From Pachypanchax playfairii (Eukaryota > Chordata > Actinopteri > Cyprinodontiformes > Aplocheilidae), in assembly GCA_006937955.1 (NCBI GenBank), contig SSNP01000010.1, positions 1,234,306 to 1,298,305 of the forward strand: DNA of 64,000 bases, given 5' to 3'. Both the position numbers and the translations under genes were made by a program. Under the pieces are notes generated by a model. It was not told the DNA's origin. It saw only the letters and a program-made list of their open reading frames with translations, and searched no databases. Below are positions 37,501 to 49,250 of the stretch, piece after piece. Position 1 is the first letter of the stretch; the number at the start of each line of letters is the position of its first letter.

Positions 37501-40500
37501 CAACAGAATGTAAAACCCAGTCTGATAAATACAAGAGAATTTCTTGCCTTTTCATAAGGTTTGGAACTGCCAAAGCCAAAGATGAGCAGATGGCCGTGAG
37601 AGTCTGTGCAGGCGAAACGCTGCCCATCAGGAGTGAATTTACAGTCGAACACAGCGCCGTGACCCTGACCTTCAATCTGGATGGAGAAAGAAAACAAAAA
37701 TAAACCCCCAGAAAACCCAATCACCTAAAGGGACAGAAACTAACAAGAAAAAAATAAAGAAACATAAATTTGTAGCAACATACAGTGGGGCAAAAAAGTA
37801 TTTAGTCAGCCACCAATTGTGTAAGTTCTCCCACTTAAAAAGATCAGAGAGGCCTGTAATTTTCATCATAGGTATACCTCAACTATGAGAGACAAAATGA
37901 GGAAAAAAAATCCAGAAAATCACATTGTCTGATTTTTAAAGAATTTATTTGCAAATTATGGTGGAAAATAAGTATTTGGTCACCTACAAACAAGTAAGAT
38001 TTCTGGCTTTCACAGACCTGTAACTTCTTTAAGAGGCTCCTCGGTCCTCCACTCGTTACCTGTATTAATGACACCTGTGTGAACTCGTTATCAGTATAAA
38101 AGACACCTGTCCACAACCTCAAACAGTCACGCTCCAAACTCCACTATGGCCAAGACCAAAGAGCTGTCAAAGGACACCAGAAACAAAATTGTAGACCTTC
38201 ACCAGGCTGGGAAGACTGAATCTGCAATAGGTAAGCAGCTTGGTGTGAAGAAATCAACTGTGGGAGCAATTATTAGAAAATGGAAGACATACAAGACCAC
38301 TGATAATCTCCCTCGATCTGGGGCTCCACGCAAGATCTCACCCCGTGGGGTCAAAATGATCACAAGAACAGTGAGCAAAAATCCCAGAACCACACGGAGG
38401 GACCTAGTGAATGACCTGCAGAGAGCTGGGACCAAAGTAACAAAGGCTACCATCAGTAACACACTACGCCGCCAGGGACTCAAATCCTGCAGTGCCAGAC
38501 GTGTCCCCCTGCTGAAGCCAGGACACGTCCAGGCCCGTCTGCGGTTTGCTAGAGAGCATTTGGATGATCCAGAAGAGGATTGGGAGAACATCATATGGTC
38601 AGATGAAACCAAAATAGAACTTTTTGGTAGAAACTCAACTTGTCGTGTTTGGAGGGGAAAGAATGCTGAGTTGGATCCAAAGAACACCATACCTACTGTA
38701 AAGCATGGGGGTGGAAACATCATGCTTTGGGGCTGTTTTTCTGCAAGGGGACCAGGACGACTGATCCGTGTAAAGGAAAGAATGAATGGGGCCATGTATC
38801 GTAAGATTTTGAGTGAAAACCTCCTTCCATCAGCAAGGGCATTGAAAATGAGACGTGGCTGGGTCTTTCAGCATGACAATGATCCCAAACACACCGCCCG
38901 GGCAATGAAGGAGTGGCTTCGTAAGAAGCATTTCAAGGTCCTGGAGTGGCCTAGCCAGTCTCCAGATCTCAACCCCATAGAAAATCTCTGGAGGGAGTTG
39001 AAAGTCCGTGTTGCCCAGCGTCAGCCCCAAAACATCACTGCTCTAGAGGAGATCTGCATGGAGGAATGGGCCAAAATACCAGCAACAGTGTGTGAAAACC
39101 TTGTGAAGACTTACAGAAAACATTTGACCTCTGTCATTGCCAACAAAGGCTATATAACAAAGTATTGAGATTAACTTTTGTTATTGACCAAATACTTATT
39201 TTCCACCATAATTTGCAAATAAATTCTTTAAAAATCAGACAATGTGATTTTCTGGATTTTTTTTCCTCATTTTGTCTCTCATAGTTGAGGTATACCTATG
39301 ATGAAAATTACAGGCCTCTCTGATCTTTTTAAGTGGGAGAACTTACACAATTGGTGGCTGACTAAATACTTTTTTGCCCCACTGTACATGTTTGACAGTT
39401 ACAAACTGAAGTCTAATGCTACGAAGAGCAGATCAAATTACGTTTAAAGCTGCTTCAGTGTTTTTCCAGAATAATTTAATAAAGCTCCATTACTGTTGTG
39501 TAAAGAACCCAATGTTCTTGTACCATATTGAAGTAATGCTGTGTGTTTGTCCCTCGCTGTAGATCCCAGATGAAGACGTTCCCGTCGTGGCCAGCAGACA
39601 GGATGATCCTGGGATCGAAGGGGTGTGGCTCGAGGACGAACACCTCGGCTTTGTGGCCCTGAAAACGACATTTATGTTCATCTACGGATTCATTTGGTGA
39701 ATGTTCATTTCTACACGCTGCCATCTGCCAAACGGTCCATTTGTTTACTGAGACAGAAAAAAAAAGGGAATGTGAACAATTACTTTGAGGATATGTAGCA
39801 GCTGCCCTGTGTAGGAGTTCCACACTTTGAGGAGATGGTTGTTAACAGCCGTGACGACTGTATTGTCATGACGATCCCAAGCTACCATGGTGACTTTGGG
39901 TTTGAAGTAGCTTTCTTCTTCATTCGTTGATTCAGCACTGGGTGGAAAAAGAAAATGTTCTAATCAAAAAGCCGATAACAGCTGTTGCATAGTTCAGTTT
40001 GCTGCATCTAAGAACAACTTACAGCCTGAATCTGCAGATACTTTCTGAAAGGCTTTGTGTTTTTGTTGTAACGTACATGCAGGAGCCTGTTTTTCTTCCT
40101 CAGGACTGATCACTGTACTTTGTCATTTTCAACCTAATAGTGGTTTCCTTTAAGTTACAATGAAGAAACACTCCACTCTGAGTCAGAGAACACTCAAACT
40201 GCTGACAATACAAAACACCATCATCTCTGCAAGAACATTAGAAAAGTGCCAACACGCCCCGTTAAAGGTGGAGTATGTAAGAATTAGATCTTGTCGTCAA
40301 ATTTGAATCCCGCAGTTCATGTAGAATCTAATAGTCAGATGTTTGAAACACCAACAAACCAAACATGCCAAAGATTTATCTGTAAAAATTTAACAAAGCA
40401 GAGATCAAAATATTTTTAATAAAACAGTACAGTGTGTGTGCCTAGGTTATAAATATATCTAGAGATGGAGAGATGTCATGTGGACGTAAGAGCCCAAACA

Positions 40501-43500
40501 AATGACAGCTCCCCTAGTGGCTGGTTCCAGTACAAGTTTTAAGGCCCGCCTCCATCTTGTGTAAAGAAAAATAAGGGACATTTACCCGATTAAAAAAAAC
40601 ACCTTAAATAGTTTTCAGAAGTTGCTTTTTGCTGATTTACATAGTTCTTACCTCTCTGCTGTATGTTTAATCATGATTGTTCTTCCTTTCAGTAGCTATG
40701 TTTACATGGGCACATTTAATCGGAATAAACGCCCAATCAGAGTAAAAATACGTCATGTAAACATGTCAATCAGAATGTTTTGATCCGATGCAGCCTGATC
40801 AGAAAGAAATTTACTTCCGATCGAGAGGGGTGGTTTTGTCCGATCTTCATTCTGATAGACGTGCATGTATACACCCAGTCGGAAAGAAAGGGTGAAAAAA
40901 GCCCACTGCGCATGCGTACAACTTCAGCGTGACGTCTTTCCACTTTCGCAGACCCAAGTAGAAAACATAGCGGGAAATAAACAGAAGTGGTCTGCGGGTG
41001 CAGTCATCCTGTCATCCTGCTCTCCTCTCCTGTGGCGGAGGAGCAGTAGTAATATGTATTCTACCTCTAGCTTGGTTAATGCGACCAGTAAAAACCCAAA
41101 CATAAAGGTAATCACCCGCAGAGGGTCCATATTGGGGATAACGTGAGTCAGATCGAGCACACGATGGGGCGGGAAAGATGTGCAGAAAGGACGGAGTTTG
41201 TTTACTTTTTTTTCTTCCCCCGGAAAGACAACTCGCTGTGCGCATGCTCAACTCATTTAACCTGATTGAGTGCTTGGTGCATGTGTACTCATGGCATGAT
41301 CAGATCATTTCAGATAGTGTCCATGTAAACAGGGATTTGGGAATTCAGATCGACCAAGATTTTAATCAGATTGGGGAAATTTGGCGCATGTAAACGTAGC
41401 TAATGTTCTAATATTTTCACCATGACTGTGAGCAGGTGGGATTTAACAGTGGAGGGCGGAGACACCTTATCTTGTTATTATAAGAGTTGATGGTTTCAGG
41501 GAAACACTAAGCAACAAGGTTATAGTGAAAACTTTGTGTAGGACAAAGCAAACGTTAAACCTGTATCCACGAGCACTGAAATAAGATGGATTTTACACAC
41601 AGCAGTTTACAAAGTGAATCATTACCCGGGAAGAGTAGCGGACATGTTGAGTAGGATGCACCTCCACGTCTGACGCTGATGGAGCTTCCAGATTCGTGCC
41701 GTTCCATCCCGACTTCCACTTACAAACCTGAGACATGAAACGCTCAGTTTACTTTGTTCAAGGCTACATTTAGTACAATATTGTTTCACATAAACCCAGT
41801 GTAATATCACATATGGTAAATATCTATACCTTTCACTTAAGTGGCAAAACTGGATGCTGTCAACCTTGTCCTAAAAAAAAAAACCCCAAAAAACATAACA
41901 GATGACATATAGTTGGTGGTAAAGCACTAATGTCAGGTTCATAACAAAATGTAAATGCATTCATTTGAAATGTTACACAACCAGATTTCTCTCACCGTGT
42001 GCTCATGGAGCTCTGATATCTTTTCTGGACTCCCGTTACCCAGGTAATATATTCTCATGACATCATCAGTACTTCCTGTGACTAAGAACATCCCTCCTGA
42101 AATATAATAATTTATTTCAAGGGTTTATATCAACCTTCACACATTATTTTATTGTTTTTTTACACACAACAAATCATCAGAAAGCCATTAAGCCATTACC
42201 CGGACTGAATGAGGAGCAAATGGTCTGAACTCCCGGCCTCGGCCGCTCCGTGAATTTGTGTGGCCGATCACTTGAAAAAGAAATGAGAAAAAGTTACAGA
42301 CACAAAAAAAAGACGAAAAAAGAGCCACGTCAGCAGGAGAAGAAAAAAATAACCACAGTCAACCTCATCTGACTTCACGTGTCCTCTACATGTCCTTTCA
42401 CATACATGTAATCAACATAAACATCAGTTCTGTTGAGTCTCTTTGTTTAGTTTGATCTACATATACACTCCCTCCTGATTTACTTCATTATTTACTCATT
42501 TCTCAATTAACCTTTACTCGTCTGTCGGTTCTCGTCACAGATCAAACATCTCTGTAGAACGTAGCTGGTTTATGTGATGAAGCTCACCGTCTACTTTCCT
42601 ATAAACATTACTGGTAATCGTAGCCTCACAGTTTCAACTCTTTGTTAAATTAAATGATTTTTCTTCTTAAGGTGTCAAATGTCACTCAGGTACATTTTAA
42701 TAAATCCCCAGCTGGCTGTCATTTAATATAATTGGCTTCCGTAATGAACAGGTCCAGCTGAAACATTCTGTGTTTACAATGTAACAACATTTAAAAAAGG
42801 TTTTGAAAATATTTACGTTTAAACATTTATTTTTTTTAAATCACATTTTTTTATCTTCTTTTACCACCACAGTGATAATGAAGATGGAGACAGAACGACC
42901 CTGCTAATAGCTCGTCTTCAGCATTTCTAATTCCCATCAGGAAAAACTTATTCAATGCTTTTAATTTCAATAACCATTTAAACTCATTCAGGATGTAAAT
43001 AAACACACATGTAAGTAAATGTACAGCTTTTATAAACAGCCAGAACACAGATTTACTTGCTAACAACAATTAAAAGGTATTTATATAAATCTGAATAAAT
43101 TACTGGAGCACCGATTTGTTGAACTCACCTAAAGTTGGTGTTGTTGGCGTCCCACTGCCAGAAACACACGGTAGCATCAGTTCCAGTGGACAGCATGTAG
43201 CGTTTGGAGCCCTTGGCATACGGTGAAAACTAAAAAAAAGATTAAAAACACAAGACATTATTATGTAGATTATAAGAAACACATTTAACACAGTAAGATG
43301 AAGATATTAACATTTCACTGAACTCTGATCTGGAACACAAACATTTCTGATCTTGAGCAACTACACAAAAGGACAAAGTTTACATTTATTTTTTTACTTT
43401 TAGTTATTTATGACAGACTAGAAAGCAACAAGTTTCATATTAAATCAGTAAAATAAAGACTGAAACTTGTTGGTTACAGGAGTTCATCTTTAAAAATTGG

Positions 43501-46500
43501 CTCGAGGACTGAAACGAAACACTCGAGCAGAATGTGGAAAGATGTTTAATAAGAGCAGAAATTTCATAATAAAAACAGGAAATGAAAGTTGTGGAAGACT
43601 TTTGATTTTCTTTCAAACTAAACAAGAACTTTATTGACTTGCTGTTTTAATTCAGGTGATACATTTATAAAGGCTGGTTTCAACCATCAGATAACAGCTA
43701 ATAAAATCTTTACAGGTGGAAACGTTTTACCAGATGTACATGATGCTTTTTAAAGAAAACATTTGTGAACCGGAGCCCTCTGACACGATCTAGCTTTGGA
43801 TCCAACCAACAAGCTCAACTACACAGAACTCACAAGGTGGGGATGACTACGACTGAATCCAGCTGCTACAGCTGTTACAGTGATCTCAATCTAAAGGAGG
43901 TGTATTATCACACACACAAAAAACAACTGTTTTTACAGGTAGGTAGTCCACAATATGTCAAGTGCATGTCTGTAATCCACCTTCACATCTGCACTATCAT
44001 GTGTGCTAAATGTCAATTTGCATCCCATGGTAAGTTCCTGGCCGTGCTCTACGCTCCCTTGACCAGCGTCTGTTGCGCATCCCGGCCGGTCGTTTTAAGT
44101 CTCGGGGCGAACTGGCCTTTTCTATCTGTGCCCCAAAATTATAGAACCAGCTCCCCATGACGGTCCGAATCTCTCCCTCTGTCACCGTCTTTAAATCTCG
44201 GCTAAAGACACATTTCTATTCTATTGCTTTTAATGTCTCTTAGCTCTGATTTTATTGTCTTATTGATTTACTGTTGTATTTATTGTCCAGCACTTTGGAG
44301 GAGTAATCCTGTAAATGGGCTCTATAAATAAACATGGTGTGGTGTGGTGTGGCGTGGCGTGGCGTGGCGTGGCGTGGCGTGGTGTGGTATGGTATGGCGT
44401 GGCTTGGCTTGGTGTGGTGTGGTATCCCATGTTAACACATTATAGGATACAGCAGCAGCTCAGACAGCCTGTGCTGTAGCTGCTTGCTGTTAGGAGTTTA
44501 ACCATTTCCTCTAAAATATACAACCGAGACACCAACAAGAAGAGCATCACAAAAGTGTCTCATCAACACACCTTTCACCAAAGTTTAAGCGCATCAGAAA
44601 TGCATCAAAAAGACTCTGTTGTTCATTTTGAGGCACCATTAACATGAAACTGCTTAAACAGTAAGTGAACTGCAGCGAGTCTCAACACAAGTTATACATC
44701 ATCCAAACACGGCTACAGTTTAACCCAACCAGGAGGTCTTGTTAGATTAAACTGTAGCCAACTTTAAGATCTAGATTCAGCACCAATTCAGACCTGAAAC
44801 AATCCCTCAAACTGTCATGTGACCACCAACTCATGGCAGTCTGTTCAATGAGAAGCAGAGAGAACAAGCAGCAAGATGACAGCTGACAAACACATGAGTG
44901 CAACTGGGAAAAAAATTTAAATGAAGACATTCTGTTCCTTCTTATGTAACCATGAGCAATGTGTCAAATAAATAAGACTGAGATGTATGCTGTTTTAGCT
45001 ACAGTACGATTTCATTACACTGCTGCCCAAAACTACAAGAACTTTGATGGATTTTCGGTTCAGTTGGCCATTAAATGGACACTTACAACCAACAGTGCAT
45101 TCTGTTAAAATAAGACTTCATCATAGGACCTTCATTTAGAAAAATACAGTGATACTGACAGATCTGCCTTTACCTGTAGGGAGGTAATAGATCCACTGTG
45201 TCCCTGCAGCACAGCCACGGGGGCACAGGTACGAAGGCACCACACACGAATGGTTTTGTCACAGCTTCCAGCTGCGATTAGTGTGTTTTCATAGTTAACA
45301 GCCAAGTCTGTGATCTCAGCAGAGTGTCCTCTCAATGTCGAATGAAGCCTTCCGTCAAACGAAGACCAAATCTTCACCAGACAATCATCTGAGCCCTTAA
45401 AATGAGAAAGAACTTCCAATTGAACTTGACTGATGAGCTTTAAATGAATTATATCAACAAAGTCAGATGAAAAATTATTGGAAATATGAATATGTAAAAA
45501 AAAGCTGTTGTTGCTAAGCTCCATCTTACTGTGAAGATCCTGAGACCGGTGCGATCAAATGCGATACAGTACACAGCAGACAGATGCCCCAGGATCCGCC
45601 GGTGCAAACGCATGTGCTCATAGTAGCTGACAGGACTGACGGAGCTGAAGCGCTGCACTCCTGTCAGCTCTCTCCCTCGATGCACCTTTACTGTGATTAA
45701 CAAAACAAAACGAATCATCACAATATAGTAAAAAATATATATTACAGGAGGAGGTTTGGATAACAATGTGAGATTTTTTTTTAAATGTAGGAAGGGGGGG
45801 AGCAGCACAGAGAACCAGAACAGTCTGAGAGGGCCTCTTGGTCCTAAAAAACTGTTTACATAAAACTGAGTCTGTCTATCACATGTAACTAGTTTTAGTG
45901 CTCATAATGAAGTTTCATGTTCTGTTTTCTCTGGTTGAAGCTGTTCTGCGTATTAAATGTTAACACACTGAAAAGAAAAACACACAGTCAGCTGATTTTG
46001 TTATGGCTATTAGCTAAAAATCCTGACTGACAGTGTTTCTCCGTTCTGTTTTACTAACGAGTTGCAGCTGAGCTTTCAGGTGAGCTTCAACATGCGTTAT
46101 AAGTCTATACAATGTGCACAAACAAAACATTTATGAGCAGAAAACCCTTTTATTAGGATAAATGTATCATTTATATAATGATAAACAGTGAAACCTGGAA
46201 ACTTTAGAAAACACACTAGAGACAACAGTTGTGCAATAAAACAAATCCTGTGATCTATAGATACTCTTAAAATGTTCATAAAAACACAGATCTTTATTTC
46301 ATCCAATTCCATCTTTATCGTTACTGTAAATTACAGGTAAACTCATCAAAACATGCAATACTTCTTTTAATATTGGCAATGTTGGCAGTAAAACATGCCA
46401 CCAAAACGTGGGCTTCTTGTGTGTGTTGCTTTCTGTTCAGGTTGCAGATAAAACACACTGATGCAAACTGGTTTAACAAGAATCACTAACAGTGTAAAGA

Positions 46501-48976
46501 AGGAGGCCATTTTACTGCAAGAACAATCAGAGAAGCTAACTTAAAACGGCTAATAACACGTCAACAAATCCCTGTGAGGGAATCACTCACATTCATTATA
46601 ACTGCTTGAGTTAACAACAAATAACAGAACGATGCAGCCATTACCGTTATCTTCACTTAATGATAATGGGACAAACCATTTTCAGCCAACAACCCTGAAC
46701 CAAAACAATAAACACTTAAGCACAAGAGTAAAAAACTTACTGAAATTGCTAAATTCAAACCAGCCCCCCCCCCCACATATTTAAAGAGTTTTAGGTAACA
46801 GATATAAAACAAACTAGTCGTGACGAAGGGTAAAACCACAGGAAGTGTGTGTGACGATCTGAACACACACTGTTCCTTCCTTACCTGACAGAAGAACACA
46901 GTATGGTGTGAACCTACCCAGGTGTGGAGGTTGTTTGCTGTTCAAAGGCCTCTCTGGTGGTCTGCCCCGGTGAAGGGCTGCATATGATGAAGCTTTAAAT
47001 CGCACACTGTCGCAGTCTGAAAACAAAACGTGAAGTTTACACAGATTCAACTGACTAATAGATGTATCAGGAGAAACTGAATAATGTCAAAAAATGGCAC
47101 AAACTACTGAAATATTTCTTAAAAAGGCACAGATTAAAGACCTTTGGCAGTTCTGAGAACCGACTGCTTTCCAGACCCCAGGAGAGAGTGGACACCTGGG
47201 ACGCATGATGGCAACTCTTTATCAAGGAGTGGTCCAATTTGTTTACATATCTGTAGCAAATGGTCGGGTGCAATATGTTTGTTGGCTGCGACCTATCATG
47301 ACAAGCAAAACCAGAACAGTAACTTAACACAAGATTATAATTCTCGTTAAACAGAATAGCAGATTAACTGACAGGAAACAAATTAATAACTCTGTTTTGT
47401 AAAAGAATAAAAAGATCATAGCAATTGAAATTGTTCACTTTTTTCAAAAATGTTTTTAAGATAATCGTTTTGCATCTAGGAATAAACTTTTTAAAGACAA
47501 AGCAACAGAATAAACAACAACCGGGATTTGTTATCTGAACAATGACAATCTCTCCATTCAGATTTGTTTAGAACATTAATCATTTTAACGTGTATTTGTT
47601 GACAACATTATTTGTTTGCAAAACTATACTACAGTTTTTAATCTTTAATACACACGTACTATGTCTATTTTTTCAACGAATATACCTATTTTTCTCAAAT
47701 CTTTGTAACTTTCACTAAAATTTAAAAATGTATTATTTTCTACATGCACAATAAGGATGAATAGAATCATAACATTTTGAAGAAACAATGGTGTATTAGT
47801 TGATTTGTAATAAGAGAGCATGATACTTAGTCTTTTCTATTAGTAAGAAATATATTTAGTGTAAAAATGCGAACAATTTGCTGCTTTGCATAAACGTCTG
47901 ACAAGGTAGGTTTTTTTTGTACATGTACTTCTCAACCCTTACTCCGTAAGGCGTGGCATTTTATGCAAATTTGTCTTATAATATTAGACCAATCAGAGCC
48001 CAGGTCACATGCAAAACAACGCAGAGACGGAGCAACTCGGCCTGTGATTGGTCAGTTAAACTGTCTCGACAAAACAAGAAGCCGTACTACCCACCCTAAC
48101 TGCAGCACGACAGCCGGGACAAATGTTTATTTTATTCTCATTTTAATGCCGTTTGCACGACCCCATTAAAAAGTTTACTCTGAGAAATTTAGCCAGCAGG
48201 AGAAGTTTTGTCTCAATCGATTATTACAACCAAAGATTATAAATAGCAGTCTAGAGGAAGACAGAACAAAGACCGTAAACAAGCAGAGAGCATGGACACA
48301 GCGTCAGAGGACAATAACAGCCGTTGACAATGAACTTAAGGGATATAAAGTTAAATCTCACCACATCTTCGTATGTTCTCGGGTGCTCGTTTCCTAGCCA
48401 GTCCAATCTTCCTGGTAAAAGCTGCCAAAAACAGTTTGGTAAAGCGGAGTCACGTCAGAAAAAGCAAGTGGGAACACATTTAGCTTAAAACCGGGTGATG
48501 TCAAATGACTGAGACGTAAAGTGGTATTAAAAAGTCGACTGAGTTGGACAAGTTTATGTCCAGACTCAGTCAAGACCGTCGGATAGCCGCTAGTTAGCTG
48601 TAATTGGCAAGCAAAAACAGCAAAAATACAGACCTGATATTCCTCGAGTTCGCTTGCAAGAACCTGCGGAGGATTAAAAACGCGTTTCAGATCAGAAAGT
48701 CGTTATTAACTCTGTTATTATCAACTCTGTTCAAATACAACAAACTGTGCCAGTTAAAGCTCGCCAGCTCACCTCAGCCGCTCTCAGACACGGACCCGTT
48801 CTCAGGAAACGCGATATCAAGTAATATAGCTCTGAAATTAAAAGAGCGAGTATATTAACAGCCAGATAATGTCGCTGGGAAATCAATTAGCTCGAGTGAT
48901 ATGATGGAAATCAGAATTGGGTTTACTTCTGCGGCTTACCCGACTCAAGGAGCGAAATGTTCCGGTTTTTGGCCAT
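27351..48976 (-). CDS. BRWD1: Bromodomain and WD repeat-containing protein 1
   Basis: Nuclear chromatin reader, about 2,211 residues (human about 2,320). Coding exons, 5' to 3': 48940-48976, 48773-48831, 48634-48663, 48362-48421, 47142-47292, 46918-47016, 45530-45690, 45174-45395, 43129-43229, 42200-42270, 41996-42096, 41830-41870, 41626-41718, 39784-39937, 39524-39658, 37548-37676, 37247-37395, 37080-37156, 36716-36937, 36445-36628, 35660-35750, 34674-34790, 34513-34583, 34186-34402, 33962-34078, 33648-33755, 33403-33527, 33192-33274, 32870-32981, 32670-32731, 32421-32576, 32158-32278, 31948-32073, 31772-31838, 31424-31474, 31147-31272, 30830-30982, 30577-30737, 30233-30405, 29723-29854, 29487-29639, 29098-29415, 28810-28959, 27351-28720. 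Phases agree across all 44. Domain order: LisH-like N-terminus, WD40 propeller, CryptoTudor-like region, two bromodomains, Ser/Glu/Arg/Lys-rich tail. BRWD1 is chosen over PHIP and BRWD3 because HMGN1 and GET1 follow as on human 21q22; an AAVNKIKL block in the tail also recalls a BRWD1 repeat. Two introns have GC donors. A Tc1, a hAT element and a LINE tail lie in introns. Confidence 0.95.
30577..31272 (-). CDS. BRWD1: BRWD1 second bromodomain exons
   Basis: Exons 31147-31272, 30830-30982 and 30577-30737 encode a complete bromodomain: SEPFRQPVD, then DYFDIIDTPMDFGTV (ZA loop), then LIFANAKAYTPNKRSKIY (BC loop). At the acetyl-lysine-anchoring Asn position of canonical bromodomains this copy has Thr (AYTPN). 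The same Asn-to-Thr change is known in the second bromodomain of PHIP and its paralogues. Confidence 0.92.
31497..31527. repeat. (TAA)n microsatellite
   Basis: About ten uninterrupted ATA/TAA repeats in a BRWD1 intron, 23 bp upstream (in BRWD1 sense) of the 31424-31474 exon. Confidence 0.9.
31948..32576 (-). CDS. BRWD1: BRWD1 first bromodomain exons
   Basis: Exons 32421-32576, 32158-32278 and 31948-32073 encode the first bromodomain: EWGERSRDEEC...IDQLI (helix Z), PTYCTVIAYPTDLGTIK (ZA region) and ARYIAHNAHTFNEP (BC region, with the N of TFNEP at the ligand position). Phases and flanking GT/AG signals are regular. Confidence 0.92.
34883..35467 (+). mobile_element. Non-autonomous hAT element with BED zinc-finger remnant
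   Basis: A 585-bp element with ends TAGGGCCGGRAC, flanked by a perfect 8-bp duplication GTAAAAAC (34875-34882 and 35468-35475), as expected for hAT transposons. Inside, near 35130-35200, the plus strand reads CKLCSKEFACHSS...YHLNVKH, the Cys2-His2 core of a BED zinc finger, so it is an internally deleted copy of an autonomous hAT. It lies in the BRWD1 intron between the 35660-35750 and 34674-34790 exons. Confidence 0.93.
37548..45690 (-). CDS. BRWD1: BRWD1 WD40 propeller exons
   Basis: Ten exons from 45530-45690 to 37548-37676 encode serial WD repeats. Recognisable units include GHLSAVYCIAFDRTG, GSDDCLVKIW, GHSAEITDLAVN, AGSCDKTIRVW, GHSGSITSLQ, GTDATVCFWQW, STDDVMRIYYL, SGSRDGTARIW, LLKVWNSYTGQLL, GHKAEVFVLEPHP, AGHDGNVFIWDL and GQGHGAVFDCKF. 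The fold is a beta-propeller for protein contacts. In PHIP and BRWD3 this region supports binding to CUL4-DDB1, which is inference here. Confidence 0.93.
37783..39384 (+). mobile_element. Intact Tc1/mariner transposon, copy B
   Basis: A 1602-bp element with the same roughly 200-bp terminal inverted repeats (CAGTGGGGCAAA) and TA flanks (37781-37782 and 39385-39386). It is inserted in the BRWD1 intron between the 39524-39658 and 37548-37676 exons, antisense to the gene. It is 16 bp shorter than copy A, all accounted for by one indel just before the transposase start. Confidence 0.97.
38146..39168 (+). CDS. Tc1 transposase, copy B
   Basis: A 340-residue transposase with the same double helix-turn-helix and complete DD34E triad (WSDETK, HDNDPKH, NPIENLW) as copy A. 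Amino-acid differences are few, for example Met for Thr in the RATKEW region and His for Arg near the C-terminus (KHLT). There is no disabling mutation. Confidence 0.95.
   Translation: MAKTKELSKDTRNKIVDLHQAGKTESAIGKQLGVKKSTVGAIIRKWKTYKTTDNLPRSGAPRKISPRGVKMITRTVSKNPRTTRRDLVNDLQRAGTKVTKATISNTLRRQGLKSCSARRVPLLKPGHVQARLRFAREHLDDPEEDWENIIWSDETKIELFGRNSTCRVWRGKNAELDPKNTIPTVKHGGGNIMLWGCFSARGPGRLIRVKERMNGAMYRKILSENLLPSARALKMRRGWVFQHDNDPKHTARAMKEWLRKKHFKVLEWPSQSPDLNPIENLWRELKVRVAQRQPQNITALEEICMEEWAKIPATVCENLVKTYRKHLTSVIANKGYITKY
40264..40640. mobile_element. Possible TTAA-type element fragment
   Basis: It begins with TTAAAGGTGGAGTATGTAAG, a start typical of fish TTAA-associated elements, and includes the 'ctagtggctgg' string common in such repeats. 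I could not match a complementary right end, so this may be a truncated copy in a BRWD1 intron. Confidence 0.35.
40695..41400. mobile_element. Non-autonomous DNA element, uninterrupted copy
   Basis: A 706-bp element ending in inverted GCTAYGTTTACATG. It matches the two outer pieces of the interrupted copy at 14653-16974 in reverse orientation. At the position of the Tc1 in that copy, this one has a single TA within 'gaatacatattac' (reverse complement), giving the pre-integration site. It lies in the BRWD1 intron between the 41626-41718 and 39784-39937 exons. Confidence 0.85.
44044..44333 (+). mobile_element. LINE 3' end (L2/Rex-like)
   Basis: The plus strand reads LRSLDQRLLRIPAGR, then FKSRGELAFSICAPKL, an in-frame TAG where Trp is expected, then NQLPMTV and FKSRLKTHFY to a stop near 44243. 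This is the usual C-terminus of L2-type fish LINE reverse transcriptases. The following 90 bases include 'ctctataaataaa', typical of the LINE 3' UTR. It is heavily 5'-truncated. Confidence 0.8.
44334..44426. repeat. GGYGT-type pentanucleotide minisatellite
   Basis: About 18 tandem units of TGTGG/CGTGG/TATGG directly follow the LINE 3' end. L2-type LINEs often terminate in a short tandem repeat, so the array probably grew from the element's tail. Confidence 0.9.
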
Positions 48977-49250
48977 TGAATCGACCGTGATTTTGTTGGA
49001 GAAGTAACGCAAATTTCAGGCTAACTTTATGGCTATGGAAAATGTGATATATTTATTTAATTTCAGTTTCACGGCGCTGACCCCCTCCACGGTTGCTCCC
49101 GCTTTCTGTTCAGCCTGTTTGCAGTCGCCATTGGAAGGATGAGGCCTCGGCGATACGACTTACTTCCGCCACGGCGGAGTAACACAGGAAAAGGGGGGCA
49201 GGGAGGAGCCGCGTCTCCACAAAGAACACGTTAGCTTGTAGCTTAGCAAT
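48977..49250. other. BRWD1 5' UTR and promoter region
   Basis: Locally GC-richer sequence with several CpGs (around 49070-49210), upstream of the BRWD1 ATG at 48976. This is the expected place for its transcription start. No individual motif is called. Confidence 0.4.

Noticed and set aside
44334..44426. CRISPR-like repeat array
   Set aside because: The units are 5 bp with no spacers, and this is a vertebrate genome; it is a simple tandem repeat.
27351..48976. Identity as PHIP or BRWD3 instead of BRWD1
   Set aside because: The domain order is shared by all three, and HMGN genes flank each in human. Only the BRWD1 region carries GET1, which is present here in the right place and orientation.
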